DNA of 64,000 nt from Agarophyton chilense (Eukaryota; Rhodophyta; Florideophyceae; Gracilariales; Gracilariaceae), in assembly GCA_030374765.1 (NCBI GenBank), contig JARGXX010000088.1, positions 1,426,001 through 1,490,000 on the forward strand, written 5' to 3'. The notes under the pieces were generated by a model, which saw nothing but the letters and a program-made list of their open reading frames with translations, was not told where the DNA came from and did no database searches. Shown here piece after piece: positions 1 to 10,416 of this stretch. Both the position numbers and the translations under genes were made by a program. Every line of letters starts with the position of its first letter. The first letter of the stretch is position 1.

Positions 1-2
1 TT

Positions 3-1460
3 ACAGAAGCCCTTGCCAACGGAAAAGCTTCAGAGGGCGATAAAGGAAGAAACACAGGAAGTATTAAAGCGAAGTCCAAAAATAGGCGTCCACGCCTGGA
101 AGATGGTTTCTTCAACATTGCGGATATGGACCGCTTTGCGGATGAGGCCGAAGATCTTGCACTCTCTGGAAAGCTTATGGCTACGGAAGAAGATGAGGAC
201 ACCGAGAGAATGTCCGATGATAGCGAGGATGAAGTGGAAGAAATCGAAACGGAGGATAAATTAGGACGTTACTTGTACACAGATTTTTTTGACCCGCCAT
301 CCAAAACTTCAGGAAGCATTAAAGGAGTGAAGCAGGCTTTGCAACTTCTGGAAGAGAATGACTTGAGTGAATCCGATGATCAAGTCAAAGAAGATATCGA
401 TGATGAGGTGACGGCGGACGCACCCGTTCCTAAACCCAAAGCAATGGAAGAAGATGAGGCAGAACTTACGCCTTTGCAGAGGATGCGAGTCAGGTCCAAG
501 AAAAGAATTCAGGTCTTAGAAGAAGCGAGTGTGAGCAAGAAGCCATGGGAACTGAGAGGTGAAGTTTCTGCTTTTGCAAGACCAAAAGACAGCTTATTGG
601 ATGCCGAGATGCAGCACGACACTGCAGTAAAACCTAAGACGTTCTTGAGCAACGAAATCAACAAGGTTATTGAAGATATGATCAAGCAAAGGATTGTAGA
701 CGGTTTGTTTGACGATGTCGTAATGCGTGTTCCGGAAGATTACGTTGCGAACAAAGCAAAGAAGAATCGCGCGGAGCTTCCCGAAATTTCCCAGGAAAAA
801 CCTACGGAGGGACTTGCTGATCTCTATGCCAAAGAGTTCACTGAAGAGAGAGAAAGGAAAAACAAAGAGATGCTTGCGTCTGGTTCAGTGCAGAAGGAGA
901 TGGATGATCCATTAGGGGAACAGCAAAAGGAAGTGAACAGACTCTTTGAAAAGCTGTCGAAGAAGCTTGACTCTCTTTCTAGTTTGCACTACACCCCCAT
1001 TCCAGATGATGCGAAGACTGATTTCACAGTGAAGCCTAACGTGAAGGCCCTCGCTTCTGAGGAAGCTATTCCAGAGGGAGTTAGCTCGGCCACTCTTCTA
1101 GCACCCAAGGAAGTGTATTCTGTTGAGAAGAAGAATCTCGTTGGCGAGAAAGAAATCGAAAAGGAAGATAGACGCTCTGCTCGACGACGGAAAAAATCTA
1201 AAAAGCGAAAGACCAAAGTCGCCGATGCGTCACGAAAAGATGCGATAGCTCAGACTGATCCGATGCTTGCGGAGAAGCGGAGGGCTGAGGCAGCCTTGGT
1301 TCGCCGCGGAAAGAAACCGAAGCTTGCGGATAATGATCCCAAGCTGGGTGCACGATCCACAACGAAGAACCTCGTCAAACGATTTGGCGTTGTGAAGGAT
1401 CCGGAAGTACATGACTCTCAATCCGAGCGTAAAAAGCCCGCCTCGCATTTCCGACTGTAA
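3..1460 (+). CDS. MPP10: U3 snoRNP protein MPP10 (5' end outside window)
   Basis: The frame is open to the left edge, so the N-terminus is missing; the first complete codon is at 3 and the TAA is at 1458-1460. MPP10 is a nucleolar component of the SSU processome that joins Imp3 and Imp4 and is needed for U3-dependent cleavage of pre-18S rRNA. Recognition rests on conserved blocks: DGFFNIADMDRF near the start of the visible part, an acidic Asp/Glu-rich tract, the KPWELRGEVSAFARPKDSLL block, the EDMIKQRIVDGLFDDV block, and a Lys/Arg-rich C-terminal tail. Order and charge pattern match the family. No intron is seen in the visible 485 codons. Confidence 0.93.
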   Translation, partial: TEALANGKASEGDKGRNTGSIKAKSKNRRPRLEDGFFNIADMDRFADEAEDLALSGKLMATEEDEDTERMSDDSEDEVEEIETEDKLGRYLYTDFFDPPSKTSGSIKGVKQALQLLEENDLSESDDQVKEDIDDEVTADAPVPKPKAMEEDEAELTPLQRMRVRSKKRIQVLEEASVSKKPWELRGEVSAFARPKDSLLDAEMQHDTAVKPKTFLSNEINKVIEDMIKQRIVDGLFDDVVMRVPEDYVANKAKKNRAELPEISQEKPTEGLADLYAKEFTEERERKNKEMLASGSVQKEMDDPLGEQQKEVNRLFEKLSKKLDSLSSLHYTPIPDDAKTDFTVKPNVKALASEEAIPEGVSSATLLAPKEVYSVEKKNLVGEKEIEKEDRRSARRRKKSKKRKTKVADASRKDAIAQTDPMLAEKRRAEAALVRRGKKPKLADNDPKLGARSTTKNLVKRFGVVKDPEVHDSQSERKKPASHFRL

Positions 1461-2377
1461 CCAAGGTGCCACAATTTTTGCGGAAATCGATGCGGGTTTT
1501 CGCATGAGACTCAGGAGCGCAGCGGCGTTGTTGTTATGAACTACGTTCGTACTTGCCTTACATAAACTTTGGCCGTTCGGGATGAATTCTGGTAGAACGA
1601 AGTGGATGAGATTTTTTTTCGCTCTTTCTTCGCTATATTGTCCTGACTCGATGATCTAGACATGATTTTATAACATAGGTCATTACCCAGTAAAAAGGCG
1701 GAAGGCCATTTCTAAAACTCTGTTACCCTTTAACGAGAACAAAGCTTGTCAGTAGGTAAGTCTGTCTGATGCATCAATCGTAGGCAGTTCGTTGGGGCAA
1801 GTGAAAAAAGATCGCTTAGAATTCTGTTCTCGTTCTTCAAAACTCAAGAGAAGCGAAGATGGATTACTCTATTGAGATGCATCTACTTTCGTAGAGAAGA
1901 TTTTGATGGACTTTCCATTATCTCACTTGCATTGAGTGATGGAGAAGTGTACAATGAAAATTTTGAAATACTATTTTCCCTCCAAAACGGGCTGTCGATC
2001 TCAAAGGAATGATGGGACCAATCAGTTCCCACGAAAAAAGATTTAAAAGTTAAAACTTCAACTTTTGTTATCTGCCGTTCCGGCTCAGGAAAGCAGACGC
2101 AGTGAGAGACTTTCTGGCAGACGAGATGATGAGTACGCATCCATGTTGATAGTTGCTACACTGCAGTGATGATCGTAGCATGTGATCGGAACCATTGGTC
2201 AATTAGAGCCTTTGCCCTTATCCCTTACATATCACTTCAACGCACTCAACGTGACGGCAGATATACGTCGGCAAATCCAAGCTAACACAATCGAATCGTG
2301 TGCCTACAACGGAGGCTCTACTAAGCTAGCATTCTACCGTTGTCTGCTTCCTGTGGAGCAACGTGAACGGGGGGAGC
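1461..2377. other. Intergenic, 0.9 kb
   Basis: It lies between the MPP10 stop and the first ATG of the membrane-protein gene. Reading frames here are short and without recognisable motifs. It presumably holds the 3' UTR of MPP10 and the promoter of the next gene; no repeat or RNA gene was recognised. Confidence 0.5.
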
Positions 2378-3061
2378 ATGGTTTTCTTTCCTTCTGAGTT
2401 CATTCCGGAATACCGTTCCGCAAAGAAGCATTCGGTCTTTTTGTCAAATGGGTGGTGGTTGAACCGATGGCCAATGCTTGGGTGGCTGGAGACTTTTATC
2501 AAGATAGCTGCTTGGATAGCGGTTCCACACATACGGAACCGGGTTCCTGAGCAAGTTCCTACTCTTTCTCCCCCTGCCTTAATTCAGTTTACTGTCATGT
2601 TGGTTGCATCTACCTTGTTGCTCCTCGCAATAATAGATCGTCTTGTTTATCGGGAAATTATCTCTATGATGTTTGTGTTCCCCAACAACTGGGCTCATTG
2701 GACTGTAACCCTAGCTTTGTATCAGTGTGGTAGAGAAGGCATCAACACCAAGTATTTCCGCATCTTCTGCTGGCTCATGTTTACGGGGGATATCGTGAAG
2801 CTGGCGTTTTTTGCTTTCCATGACTTTTCACGATTAGGAATTACTATCTATGTGCGTTCCAACCTTAATCCAAAGTACCTCTTTAAGATCTGACCCGTTT
2901 TATGTCTTGCTGTTGTACAGGTCTTGGTTGTGCTCACAGCACTTTTTACTGCAATGTACGGCGTAATTCTGCTATTAGACTATGGATATGGCTCCCAGTT
3001 GGCTGTCCGGACTGTGAAAATGTTGGCATTAGAATCTTTTCTCGCCAAAATACAACAATAA
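2378..3061 (+). CDS. Orphan multi-pass membrane protein, two exons
   Basis: Exon 1 is 2378-2851 and exon 2 is 2921-3061, giving 204 residues. The 69-nt phase-0 intron starts GTGCGT and ends TTGTACAG; reading through it meets a stop soon after, whereas splicing extends the hydrophobic pattern into a last segment (VLVVLTALFTAMYGVILLL). The frame from the upstream stop at 2327 has no ATG before 2378, so that start was chosen; an unseen 5' exon is possible. Four or five hydrophobic segments are visible, separated by short charged loops such as IIDRLVYRE. I do not recognise the family. The gene is convergent with TRAPPC13, whose stop lies 118 bp away. Confidence 0.6.
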
Positions 3062-3179
3062 TGGTTGCATTACAATATGTGTTGCTATGGTGTATTGCTA
3101 TGATCTTCCTAGTGCTATCACATTTACATAGCCTGAAATAAGAACAAGATGACTATGAATCCAGTTCGGTGTTATGAAA

Positions 3180-4496
3180 TCACAAAACTGTAATGGAGGG
3201 AGACTCTGCCTTATAACTGACTTTGGAATCAATGTCTACAACTCTAATACCAGTGAGCGTATGTTGGCCTCGTACAAGAGCAATCATGGTAATCCCACAT
3301 CTAACGATTCGGCCAGGAGACAATTCACCAAGCGATACGCCACTAACGCCCACCGGAACGATATCTCCAACTAAGTCTCGGCGAATTTGTAAATATAATC
3401 GTTTGTCAACGTCCGTATTATTTCGTGCAGCACATCGCACAACAAAAGGCTGGTGGACATGTATGTCTTGAGGTACTGCACACAATCCGACTTCTATATC
3501 TGGTTGCTTGTCTTGGATATCAGTTAGCACAACATCTTGCTCCATCTGTGCATTTTCCCCCACTGCGGTGCGCCAATATATTGTTATCTTCCCCATTTGC
3601 TTCACCGAACCATCAGAAACTGATTCATGTTGTGAAACTTGTACTTCTGCCTCATCCCAAAGGTTTGGCGACACTAAGGTAGGAAGCTTTCTATAAACAT
3701 GAAATAAGAAAGTAGTGACATCACCAGCTCCAATTATTGCTCGACGACCATGCTTAAGCATGTAGTCCAACGTTTGTAAGCGTTGTTCATCATCTCTTTT
3801 TAGGGCTCGCACGCAGTATGGTTTCTTTGGCTCAAAAACCGCCTTGACAGCATAGAGAGGCATTGGAATAGCATTCAAAAGACGCAAGTCGACGAGATAG
3901 TGCATAAAGTTAGCTGATGTTATCGGGGGCGAAGCGATGTGCACTGCGTCTAGACGTCGATACAAGGGTGCCACGCTCACGGTAGGCTCCAGAGGAGGAA
4001 GAACATTGAAGCGAAAGAATTGACGCAACGATCTAGTTTGTCCATTGTCTCGATAAGAAGCTGTACAAACCAGAACGTGAACTCCCAACTCCGCCAAAGT
4101 GATGCTGACGACATTGTTTATGGTCTTGTGCGATTTAAGGGATTGTGGCTTGAGAGATTCGTATAAAGGTATGCGCTTTTGCGAAGCGGTCTGCATCATT
4201 ATACTAACACCTACGGATTCAATTGTGTCTGGAGCACGATTGAACACGGAAACAAAAGAACGAAAAGTCTCGTATGCATAAATGGAACCGAAAGAAGATG
4301 GTAGAACCGTAAGTGATCCTATTCCGCACGGCGCACCTTCTGCCTCCCATTCGGGCGCATTTTCAAATACGTCCGATGGAGTGTTAATGGCGGTGAAAGG
4401 TAACGCATTTGTTCGCGTGGGCAAAGGAACTGTGAGACGCATAACACGAAAGGTTAACGCGTGCGGCCCAGCCCTGGATGGAGAAACATCCCTCAT
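3180..4496 (-). CDS. TRAPPC13: TRAPP complex subunit 13 (DUF974 family)
   Basis: Single-exon gene of 438 residues. TRAPPC13 belongs to the metazoan/plant-type TRAPP III tethering complex that activates Rab1 on early secretory and autophagic membranes. Hallmarks of the family: the N-terminal FRVMRLTVP strand, LTVLPSSFGSIYAYETFRSFVSVFN (the family's 'G.IY.GETF..Y' block) at about residues 62-86, LGVHVLVCTASY with RQFFRFNVLPPLEP after it, and repeated beta-rich Ig-like segments to the C-terminus. Length fits the roughly 420-residue family. The ATG at 4494-4496 is followed at once by the conserved N-terminal block, so it is a good start. It faces away from alpha-tubulin. Confidence 0.92.
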   Translation of the reverse strand: MRDVSPSRAGPHALTFRVMRLTVPLPTRTNALPFTAINTPSDVFENAPEWEAEGAPCGIGSLTVLPSSFGSIYAYETFRSFVSVFNRAPDTIESVGVSIMMQTASQKRIPLYESLKPQSLKSHKTINNVVSITLAELGVHVLVCTASYRDNGQTRSLRQFFRFNVLPPLEPTVSVAPLYRRLDAVHIASPPITSANFMHYLVDLRLLNAIPMPLYAVKAVFEPKKPYCVRALKRDDEQRLQTLDYMLKHGRRAIIGAGDVTTFLFHVYRKLPTLVSPNLWDEAEVQVSQHESVSDGSVKQMGKITIYWRTAVGENAQMEQDVVLTDIQDKQPDIEVGLCAVPQDIHVHQPFVVRCAARNNTDVDKRLYLQIRRDLVGDIVPVGVSGVSLGELSPGRIVRCGITMIALVRGQHTLTGIRVVDIDSKVSYKAESPSITVL

Positions 4497-5279
4497 GACG
4501 ACAAGAAGCGCAAAATTCCAACGCGCTTCGTTTTAAAGACTCTGTTTGGACTGGATTTTTGTGGCGTTTCCTTGCAACAAATATTGTTGCATCCACCTCA
4601 GAAATGAGAGATGGCGCAAAGATAACCCGGAATGCGTTCACTTCCGGAAGTCTCACCTTGAGAAATGAATCAAGTACCGTCCACTGTGGAGATTGTTATC
4701 GCAAAGACAGCTAGGCATCGCAGCACAACTTCCACTCTCCCAAATGTTCTTCAGCTCACTATGTGTTAGAGCGTGCGTTCACGTGTAAAGAAGCGGTAGA
4801 GTAATCCAAATTACTTCAACCACATAACCCAAGCAAGGGTTGAAAGAAACTAACGTATTGAGTGGAACAAGAACGTATCGATGTCCAAGCAACAAGAATA
4901 TGCATCGAGAATCTAATTGATGAGCCGAAGGCATTTAGATCAAAGCCCCGAAACTGTTGTCCCCTGGTTCTTTTTGCTGTGCACTTGCCACTTTTTCAAA
5001 CGTATCGTCAAAAGTGGAAATTCCAAACTTTTGAATTGGCTTAACCCTAATTCAGTCTTTTTGGCGCCCACGTTCCCGCCCGCTCCTATTTGTGGAGGGT
5101 CGTACAAAGGCGGTGAAGCACACTAGTTCGAATTGCCATCTTCCTCCTTCGCCCCCCACACCCGTACGGTTTGCAGTTTGACGAGTGCTCCTTGAAGCAT
5201 TTCTTGTTGAACTCCTTCCTCCATACACCCTACGAACCTTTTGTTCTTTCTATCCGACGTTTCTTTACTCAAAGCCACA
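4497..5279. promoter_or_regulatory. Divergent intergenic region, TRAPPC13 / alpha-tubulin
   Basis: The 783-bp gap between two divergently read genes must hold both promoters. The last 100 bases before the tubulin ATG are pyrimidine-rich, as in a 5' UTR, ending in a good initiation context (GCCACAATG). No clear TATA box was identified and no repeat was seen. Confidence 0.45.
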
Positions 5280-6629
5280 ATGCGTGAAATCATTTCTCTT
5301 CATATCGGCCAAGCTGGAGTGCAAGTCGCCAATTCTTGCTGGGAGCTTTACTGCATGGAACATGGTATCACTCCGGATGGAGCCATCTCCGCTGAAAAGG
5401 AGAAGAAGGGTGGAAGCGATTCTTTCTCAACCTTCTTTTCAGAAACCTCTGGTGGGAAGCACATTCCCCGCGCCGTCTTCCTCGATCTTGAGCCCACCGT
5501 TATTGACGAAGTTCGCCATGGTGAATTCCGGCAGTTATACCACCCGGAACAGCTCATCACCGGCAAGGAGGATGCCGCTAACAACTACGCCCGTGGCCAT
5601 TACACTACTGGAAAGGAAATTGTTGACACTGCACTTGACCGCATTCGCAAGCTGGCTGACAACTGCTCCGGTCTTCAAGGCTTTCTTGTTTTCTCCTCCG
5701 TTGGTGGCGGTACTGGATCTGGTCTTGGTTCCCTGCTTCTAGATCGCATTTCTTGCGACTACGGCAAGAAGTCAAAGCTGGGTTTCACTGTGTATCCGTC
5801 CCCCCAGGTGTCAACCTCTGTGGTTGAACCGTACAACTCGGTATTGGCTACCCATGCGCTACTCGAGCATCTTGATGTGGGAGTTGTTCTTGACAACGAG
5901 GCTATCTATGACATTTGCCGTCGCTCTTTGAGCATTGCTCGTCCGACGTACTCTAACCTGAACCGTTTGATTGCTCAGGTGGTCTCTTCTCTGACTGCCT
6001 CTCTCCGTTTCGATGGTGCATTGAATGTGGATATCAATGAGTTCCAGACCAACCTGGTGCCGTACCCCCGCATCCACTTTATGCTTTCTGCGTATGCACC
6101 AATTGTTGCGAAGGAAAAGGCTCACCACGAGGAATCTAGTGTTGCAGAGATTACTTCTGCGGTGTTTGAGCCGAACGCGGCGTTCGCCAAGTGCGATCCG
6201 CGCTCCGGACGCTACATCGCTGTGTCACTCAACTACCGTGGAAAGGATATCTTTCCGCGTGATGTGAACGCGGCCGTTGCTTCTATCAAGACGAAGCGTT
6301 CGATTCAGTTCGTGGAATGGTCTCCGACCGGTATGAAGATTGGTATCAATTCGCAGCCGCCGACTCTTGTGAAGGATGACGACCTTGCTGAATCTAAGAG
6401 GTCTGTGTGCTCTATTGCAAACTCCACGGCCATTGCCGAGGTGTTTGCTCGAATCAACTCCAAGTTCGATCTGATGTTTGCCAAGAGGGCTTTTGTACAC
6501 TGGTTTGTCGGAGAGGGCATGGAGGAAGGCGAGTTCTCTGAAGCGCGCGAGAACCTGGCTATGTTGGAAAAGGACTACGCTGAGGTGTCCAACGAGGAGG
6601 AGGAACTGGAGGAAGCTGAAAACTTCTAG
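5280..6629 (+). CDS. TUBA: Alpha-tubulin
   Basis: 449 residues in one exon. It is the GTP-binding alpha half of the microtubule heterodimer. It is alpha rather than beta because it begins [15 protein letters not shown], has the alpha-type loop around residue 40 with Lys40 in place (the acetylation site), and has the [19 protein letters not shown] and [13 protein letters not shown] blocks. The tubulin nucleotide signature GGGTGSG is near residue 143, and the alpha-type Glu of the NEFQTNL block (family Glu254), which drives hydrolysis of beta-bound GTP, is present. The acidic tail ends Asn-Phe, so the terminal aromatic residue is Phe rather than Tyr. The first in-frame ATG with family sequence is at 5280; the frame is open further upstream but that part lacks homology. 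Confidence 0.98.
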   Translation: MREIISLHIGQAGVQVANSCWELYCMEHGITPDGAISAEKEKKGGSDSFSTFFSETSGGKHIPRAVFLDLEPTVIDEVRHGEFRQLYHPEQLITGKEDAANNYARGHYTTGKEIVDTALDRIRKLADNCSGLQGFLVFSSVGGGTGSGLGSLLLDRISCDYGKKSKLGFTVYPSPQVSTSVVEPYNSVLATHALLEHLDVGVVLDNEAIYDICRRSLSIARPTYSNLNRLIAQVVSSLTASLRFDGALNVDINEFQTNLVPYPRIHFMLSAYAPIVAKEKAHHEESSVAEITSAVFEPNAAFAKCDPRSGRYIAVSLNYRGKDIFPRDVNAAVASIKTKRSIQFVEWSPTGMKIGINSQPPTLVKDDDLAESKRSVCSIANSTAIAEVFARINSKFDLMFAKRAFVHWFVGEGMEEGEFSEARENLAMLEKDYAEVSNEEEELEEAENF

Positions 6630-7752
6630 ATGCATGGCATGTTGGATTGGGTGACGAAAGCGGTTTTGCAATCTGTTAGCCATAGACGTCGCGATAGGCG
6701 CGAGTGGGAATCAAGACCGCCACACTAAAGACTGAGTCATCGCTCCGATATTCGGAAACTCGCCAACTCCCTAACGCGTACCGCCTCGTCACAAGCAGTT
6801 TGACGACGTTGGCACGCGTGCGTTGGCGCTAGGCCAAACATCACGCGGCATATGACGCGTGTCGTTTTCCAGCCGTGAAACTGCTCTTGTTGCTTTGCGC
6901 CCATTGGGCTGAACTGCCTTACAGTTCTTACAGAGTGATCGCCGAGAGCGGAGAGCGGGCCGCAACGCGGTCTGGTGACGCAGACCAAGGCGGAAAAGAG
7001 CTTCGCGACGGCATGCGAAGCCGTGGGGACGGGGGTGGGTCTGAGTCAGTGATGGTTGCGCGGAGGAGGGAGGTGGTAGTAGAACGTACGCAGCGCGTGT
7101 AGAGCAGCGCGCGATGAGACGATGATATGCATGACACTCCCGATTGCAGTCGACAGCTTCACGCCACGCACGCACAAATGCACGAGAACAGCGTGAAAGA
7201 GCGCCGAAGACGGACGGCAGAGTCCGCACGATTGTGAACAGCACCATCGCCATCACCGCGCCACTGTGACCATGTAGCCGATAGATGCCCCTCGCACGCA
7301 CCCCCCCCGCGCTGCACTGTGTGCTGCGACCACAGTGTGAGGCGCGAGGCGCGTTGACACGCGCACATGCACGAGACAGACGTGAAATATTTGCACACCA
7401 AACCCAAAACGTGTGCCGCCGTCGTCGCATGCCCCTCCGCCCGCGCAGCGCGTCGTCTGCACGTCGGTGTGAAAAGCAACATCGCCGTCACCCCACCACT
7501 GTCACTATGCGACCCCCGTCACCCGTGACCCGCTCGCATTTCACCCCGTCACAATTCCCCTCCTCCGTCCGTCGTTGAGCCGCATCTCTGCCGCCGACCG
7601 CCGACCGCCGACCGCCGTCCACTCCGTCCCCCCCTCAGTCCCCCCCCCTCCGTCCCCCCCCCTCCGTCCCCCCTCACTCGGCTTTCTGCCCAAGACCCCC
7701 TCCCCCTTCCCCCTCTCCTTTCCCGTCTTCGTTCTTTTTCGCTCTCGTGCGA
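6630..7752. other. Intergenic, GC-rich with pyrimidine tracts
   Basis: This 1.1-kb stretch holds the tubulin 3' UTR and the upstream region of the His/Pro-rich gene. From about 7610 to 7720 the plus strand is almost pure C and T, with several runs of seven to nine C. An inverted repeat GCGCGT-tgac-ACGCGC lies near 7348-7363. Overlapping frames on both strands here are composition-driven and were not accepted as genes. Confidence 0.45.
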
Positions 7753-10416
7753 ATGCCGTTTCGCTTTTTCCGTCCTGAGAGACTCTCACCTGCATCATCC
7801 ATGAAGGAGGACATGAAGGATTCCGCTTCCACCGTCCACCCCGTCCACCCCGTCCATCCCGTCCATCCCTCCCTCCTCGAATCGGCTGAGGAACGTAAGC
7901 GCCGTCTCGCTCGGGAGCGACAGCGCCGACATCGCGAAAAGGTTCGCGCCAACAAGTTGCGCTCCTCTGACGACTCCAAAACTGCTGCCGCCTCAAATGC
8001 CCCCCACCTCACACACACACCACTCCATCCTGATGCTATTGGCAAGCCTTCTCCTCATTCCTCTGTGCATAACCATCGTTCTGAACAGCCTCCTCACTCC
8101 CCCACACCTCACGTACCGCCCTCACTGAATTCCATCCATCCACACCCCTCCATCTCTGCTTCTCTTCCTCGCCACACCGCCACACCGGCCCACCCCTCTG
8201 TTGTCGACCCGCCCAAGCCGCTTTTCGACACCGCAAATGCTTCTTCATCGAGGCTGGATGTTTCTGTGCCGCATTCAACCCACCCTTCCCCCCCTGCTGT
8301 GTACGCTCCAAAGCACCCTCACTCTTTACCAAACCATGACCATCGTACTTCTTCACATCTTCATCAACAACTTCACTACAACCAACAACAACCGCTTCAC
8401 CAATCGCTTCAACCTCCTCATCAATCCCACCAACACCCCACCCCCATCGGCTCATCAGCAACCCGACCTTCTTCTCATCGTCTGCTTCATCCTCATGCCT
8501 CGCAGCATCATCTCCCTCAGCGGGAAGCAGCCCATCAGATTCGTCGAGTGCATGACGTACACCATCCGTCACACCTACAAACATCTCATCACAGATCCAA
8601 ACCCTCACCCGCCCCATCAGCCTCACTCTCACAGCCTAATCACCCAAATTCTCTAAAACACCACCATCCTTCACAGTTTCAACGTCCATATAGCTCCAGC
8701 TTGCTTCTTCATCATCAACCAACACCTTTCTCACATGTTTCGCATGCTTTTCCGACACCGCCTATCCCACCCCATCCTTCTCACCCACATGCAAATCCAG
8801 CTGATAACCCATTTAACTTTCAACCCACAACCAGCGATCCAAATCTCCAACAACATGCATATGTTGCTGACGCTCAACGCTCTTACCTTAACGATCTGCC
8901 TCCGCGCGACCCACACCAGTACAATCGCTATCATTCTCGCGTTCAGCAGCCAACTCAACCGCCGGAAGCCACTCCTGGTATCACCGCTATGACTCAGAAC
9001 ATTACATCAAATGTGAACGGTGTGCATTCTGCGCTTCCAAACTCCTCTACTGCTTCCACTATGCACCCTACTTCTGTTCGTATGCCGCCTTCGCACAGTC
9101 GCGATACTTCTATGAATCGTTACCCACAGCCACAGCCCGCGCCACAACAGCAGTCTCAACAGCCGCTGTCACCTCCCTTGCAGTCGCAGGGAGAAACTGT
9201 TCACGCGCCTGCGTCTAGAGACAGTAACCAAGATAGCCTTCACGCCCGTAACCCAAATGAGACTGCGGAGGATCGGAAACGGAGATTAGCCAGGGACAGA
9301 CAACGGCGTCGTCGAAAACGCCTAAAGCTAGATCCGCAAGCCAACCCGAACAAGACTCAGGTCGACTCTGGTTCTCGAGTAGAAGAATCCAATCGAGAAG
9401 CGGTCGCTTCATCTCCGAACGTGCCAATGGAGATTAACATACACGTACGACAAGCTGCGAATAACCCCATGCAGATGCAGGCGTCAGCTGCGCAGCATAC
9501 GCGTCATACGCAGTATGAATCGTCAAACATTCGTTCCAATACCCCGCCCTCGCTACAACACCTCCAAGTGGGAGCAAACCAGGAAGACATACATGTGGTA
9601 GGGCCAGTAGGAAGGGGAGCTTACAATGTGCAAGCGCCCATGGGGGCCGGAACTAACGCTAATATGTCTAACGGATTAAGTGATTCGCATCGCGCTGCAG
9701 AGGATCTGGCAAGATTATCCACCGCAGCTGATGAAAGAAGTGTGCGTCAGAATAACTCAGCGGAGCACCCAGAGATGCGAAAGAGACGTCTAGCGAGGGA
9801 ACGTCAACGAAGGCGTCGACAACGACTAAAAAACAAAAAGATGGAATCGGAAAAGGTAGACGAGCAGCAGTCTCATGCTTTATCATATGATGGCCCAGCG
9901 ACGAGGATAGAGGACGGCATGGAAGAGACGCGCGGGCACGTAGGGGTTGATCGCAAGGATGATTCCGAGGAGCTGATTGCGGAGTCGGTTCGGATGCCTC
10001 TAACGGCTCCGTCAGGTGCGAATGTGTTTGGGCCGCGAGGCGACATGGCGCCTGGAATGCAGTTCGAGCAGTCGAATAGGCTGGTGCGCGTGGGGGGACC
10101 TTCTGGGGTGCAGGAAGGCACGGGAGCGCCAATGGGGCTGAACATTGGCGGGAACAACGGCATCAACTTGGGTGGGATGAGTGTGAATAACATGATGGGC
10201 GGGCAGAACGTGTTGCACTGGAGTCAGGGATTCGAGAGTGAAAGCGCGGCACGCGTGGCTGTTGAAGCGGTGGCCGGGTCTTTTCGGGCGCATGTAGGGA
10301 ATTACAATGCTAGCGCGAAGGCGTATGTATTGCAACAGGTTATGCTGATGGTTTCGTCGGAAGAGGGAGGGAGAGAGTTGATGAATGGGCCGATTCTATC
10401 TTCACTGAGAGTGTGA
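7753..10416 (+). CDS. His/Pro/Gln-rich protein with three copies of a basic RKRRLAR motif
   Basis: 887 residues from the first ATG, 7753 (the frame opens slightly upstream at a GTG); 7801 is the next ATG. No known domain was recognised. The protein carries one motif three times, at about residues 45-65, 503-526 and 668-693: an acidic lead-in, then RKRRLAR(E/D)RQRR and a basic tail. The motif recalls a bZIP basic region but lacks its Asn and is not followed by a leucine zipper. Between the copies the sequence is low-complexity: His/Pro/Ser-rich to about residue 330, then Gln/Asn-rich, then a Gly/Met/Asn-rich part and a more ordered last 60 residues. Four exact 9-bp units at 7834-7869 encode (VHP)4. 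Nuclear, RNA- or DNA-binding function is inference from charge alone. Confidence 0.7.
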   Translation: MPFRFFRPERLSPASSMKEDMKDSASTVHPVHPVHPVHPSLLESAEERKRRLARERQRRHREKVRANKLRSSDDSKTAAASNAPHLTHTPLHPDAIGKPSPHSSVHNHRSEQPPHSPTPHVPPSLNSIHPHPSISASLPRHTATPAHPSVVDPPKPLFDTANASSSRLDVSVPHSTHPSPPAVYAPKHPHSLPNHDHRTSSHLHQQLHYNQQQPLHQSLQPPHQSHQHPTPIGSSATRPSSHRLLHPHASQHHLPQREAAHQIRRVHDVHHPSHLQTSHHRSKPSPAPSASLSQPNHPNSLKHHHPSQFQRPYSSSLLLHHQPTPFSHVSHAFPTPPIPPHPSHPHANPADNPFNFQPTTSDPNLQQHAYVADAQRSYLNDLPPRDPHQYNRYHSRVQQPTQPPEATPGITAMTQNITSNVNGVHSALPNSSTASTMHPTSVRMPPSHSRDTSMNRYPQPQPAPQQQSQQPLSPPLQSQGETVHAPASRDSNQDSLHARNPNETAEDRKRRLARDRQRRRRKRLKLDPQANPNKTQVDSGSRVEESNREAVASSPNVPMEINIHVRQAANNPMQMQASAAQHTRHTQYESSNIRSNTPPSLQHLQVGANQEDIHVVGPVGRGAYNVQAPMGAGTNANMSNGLSDSHRAAEDLARLSTAADERSVRQNNSAEHPEMRKRRLARERQRRRRQRLKNKKMESEKVDEQQSHALSYDGPATRIEDGMEETRGHVGVDRKDDSEELIAESVRMPLTAPSGANVFGPRGDMAPGMQFEQSNRLVRVGGPSGVQEGTGAPMGLNIGGNNGINLGGMSVNNMMGGQNVLHWSQGFESESAARVAVEAVAGSFRAHVGNYNASAKAYVLQQVMLMVSSEEGGRELMNGPILSSLRV

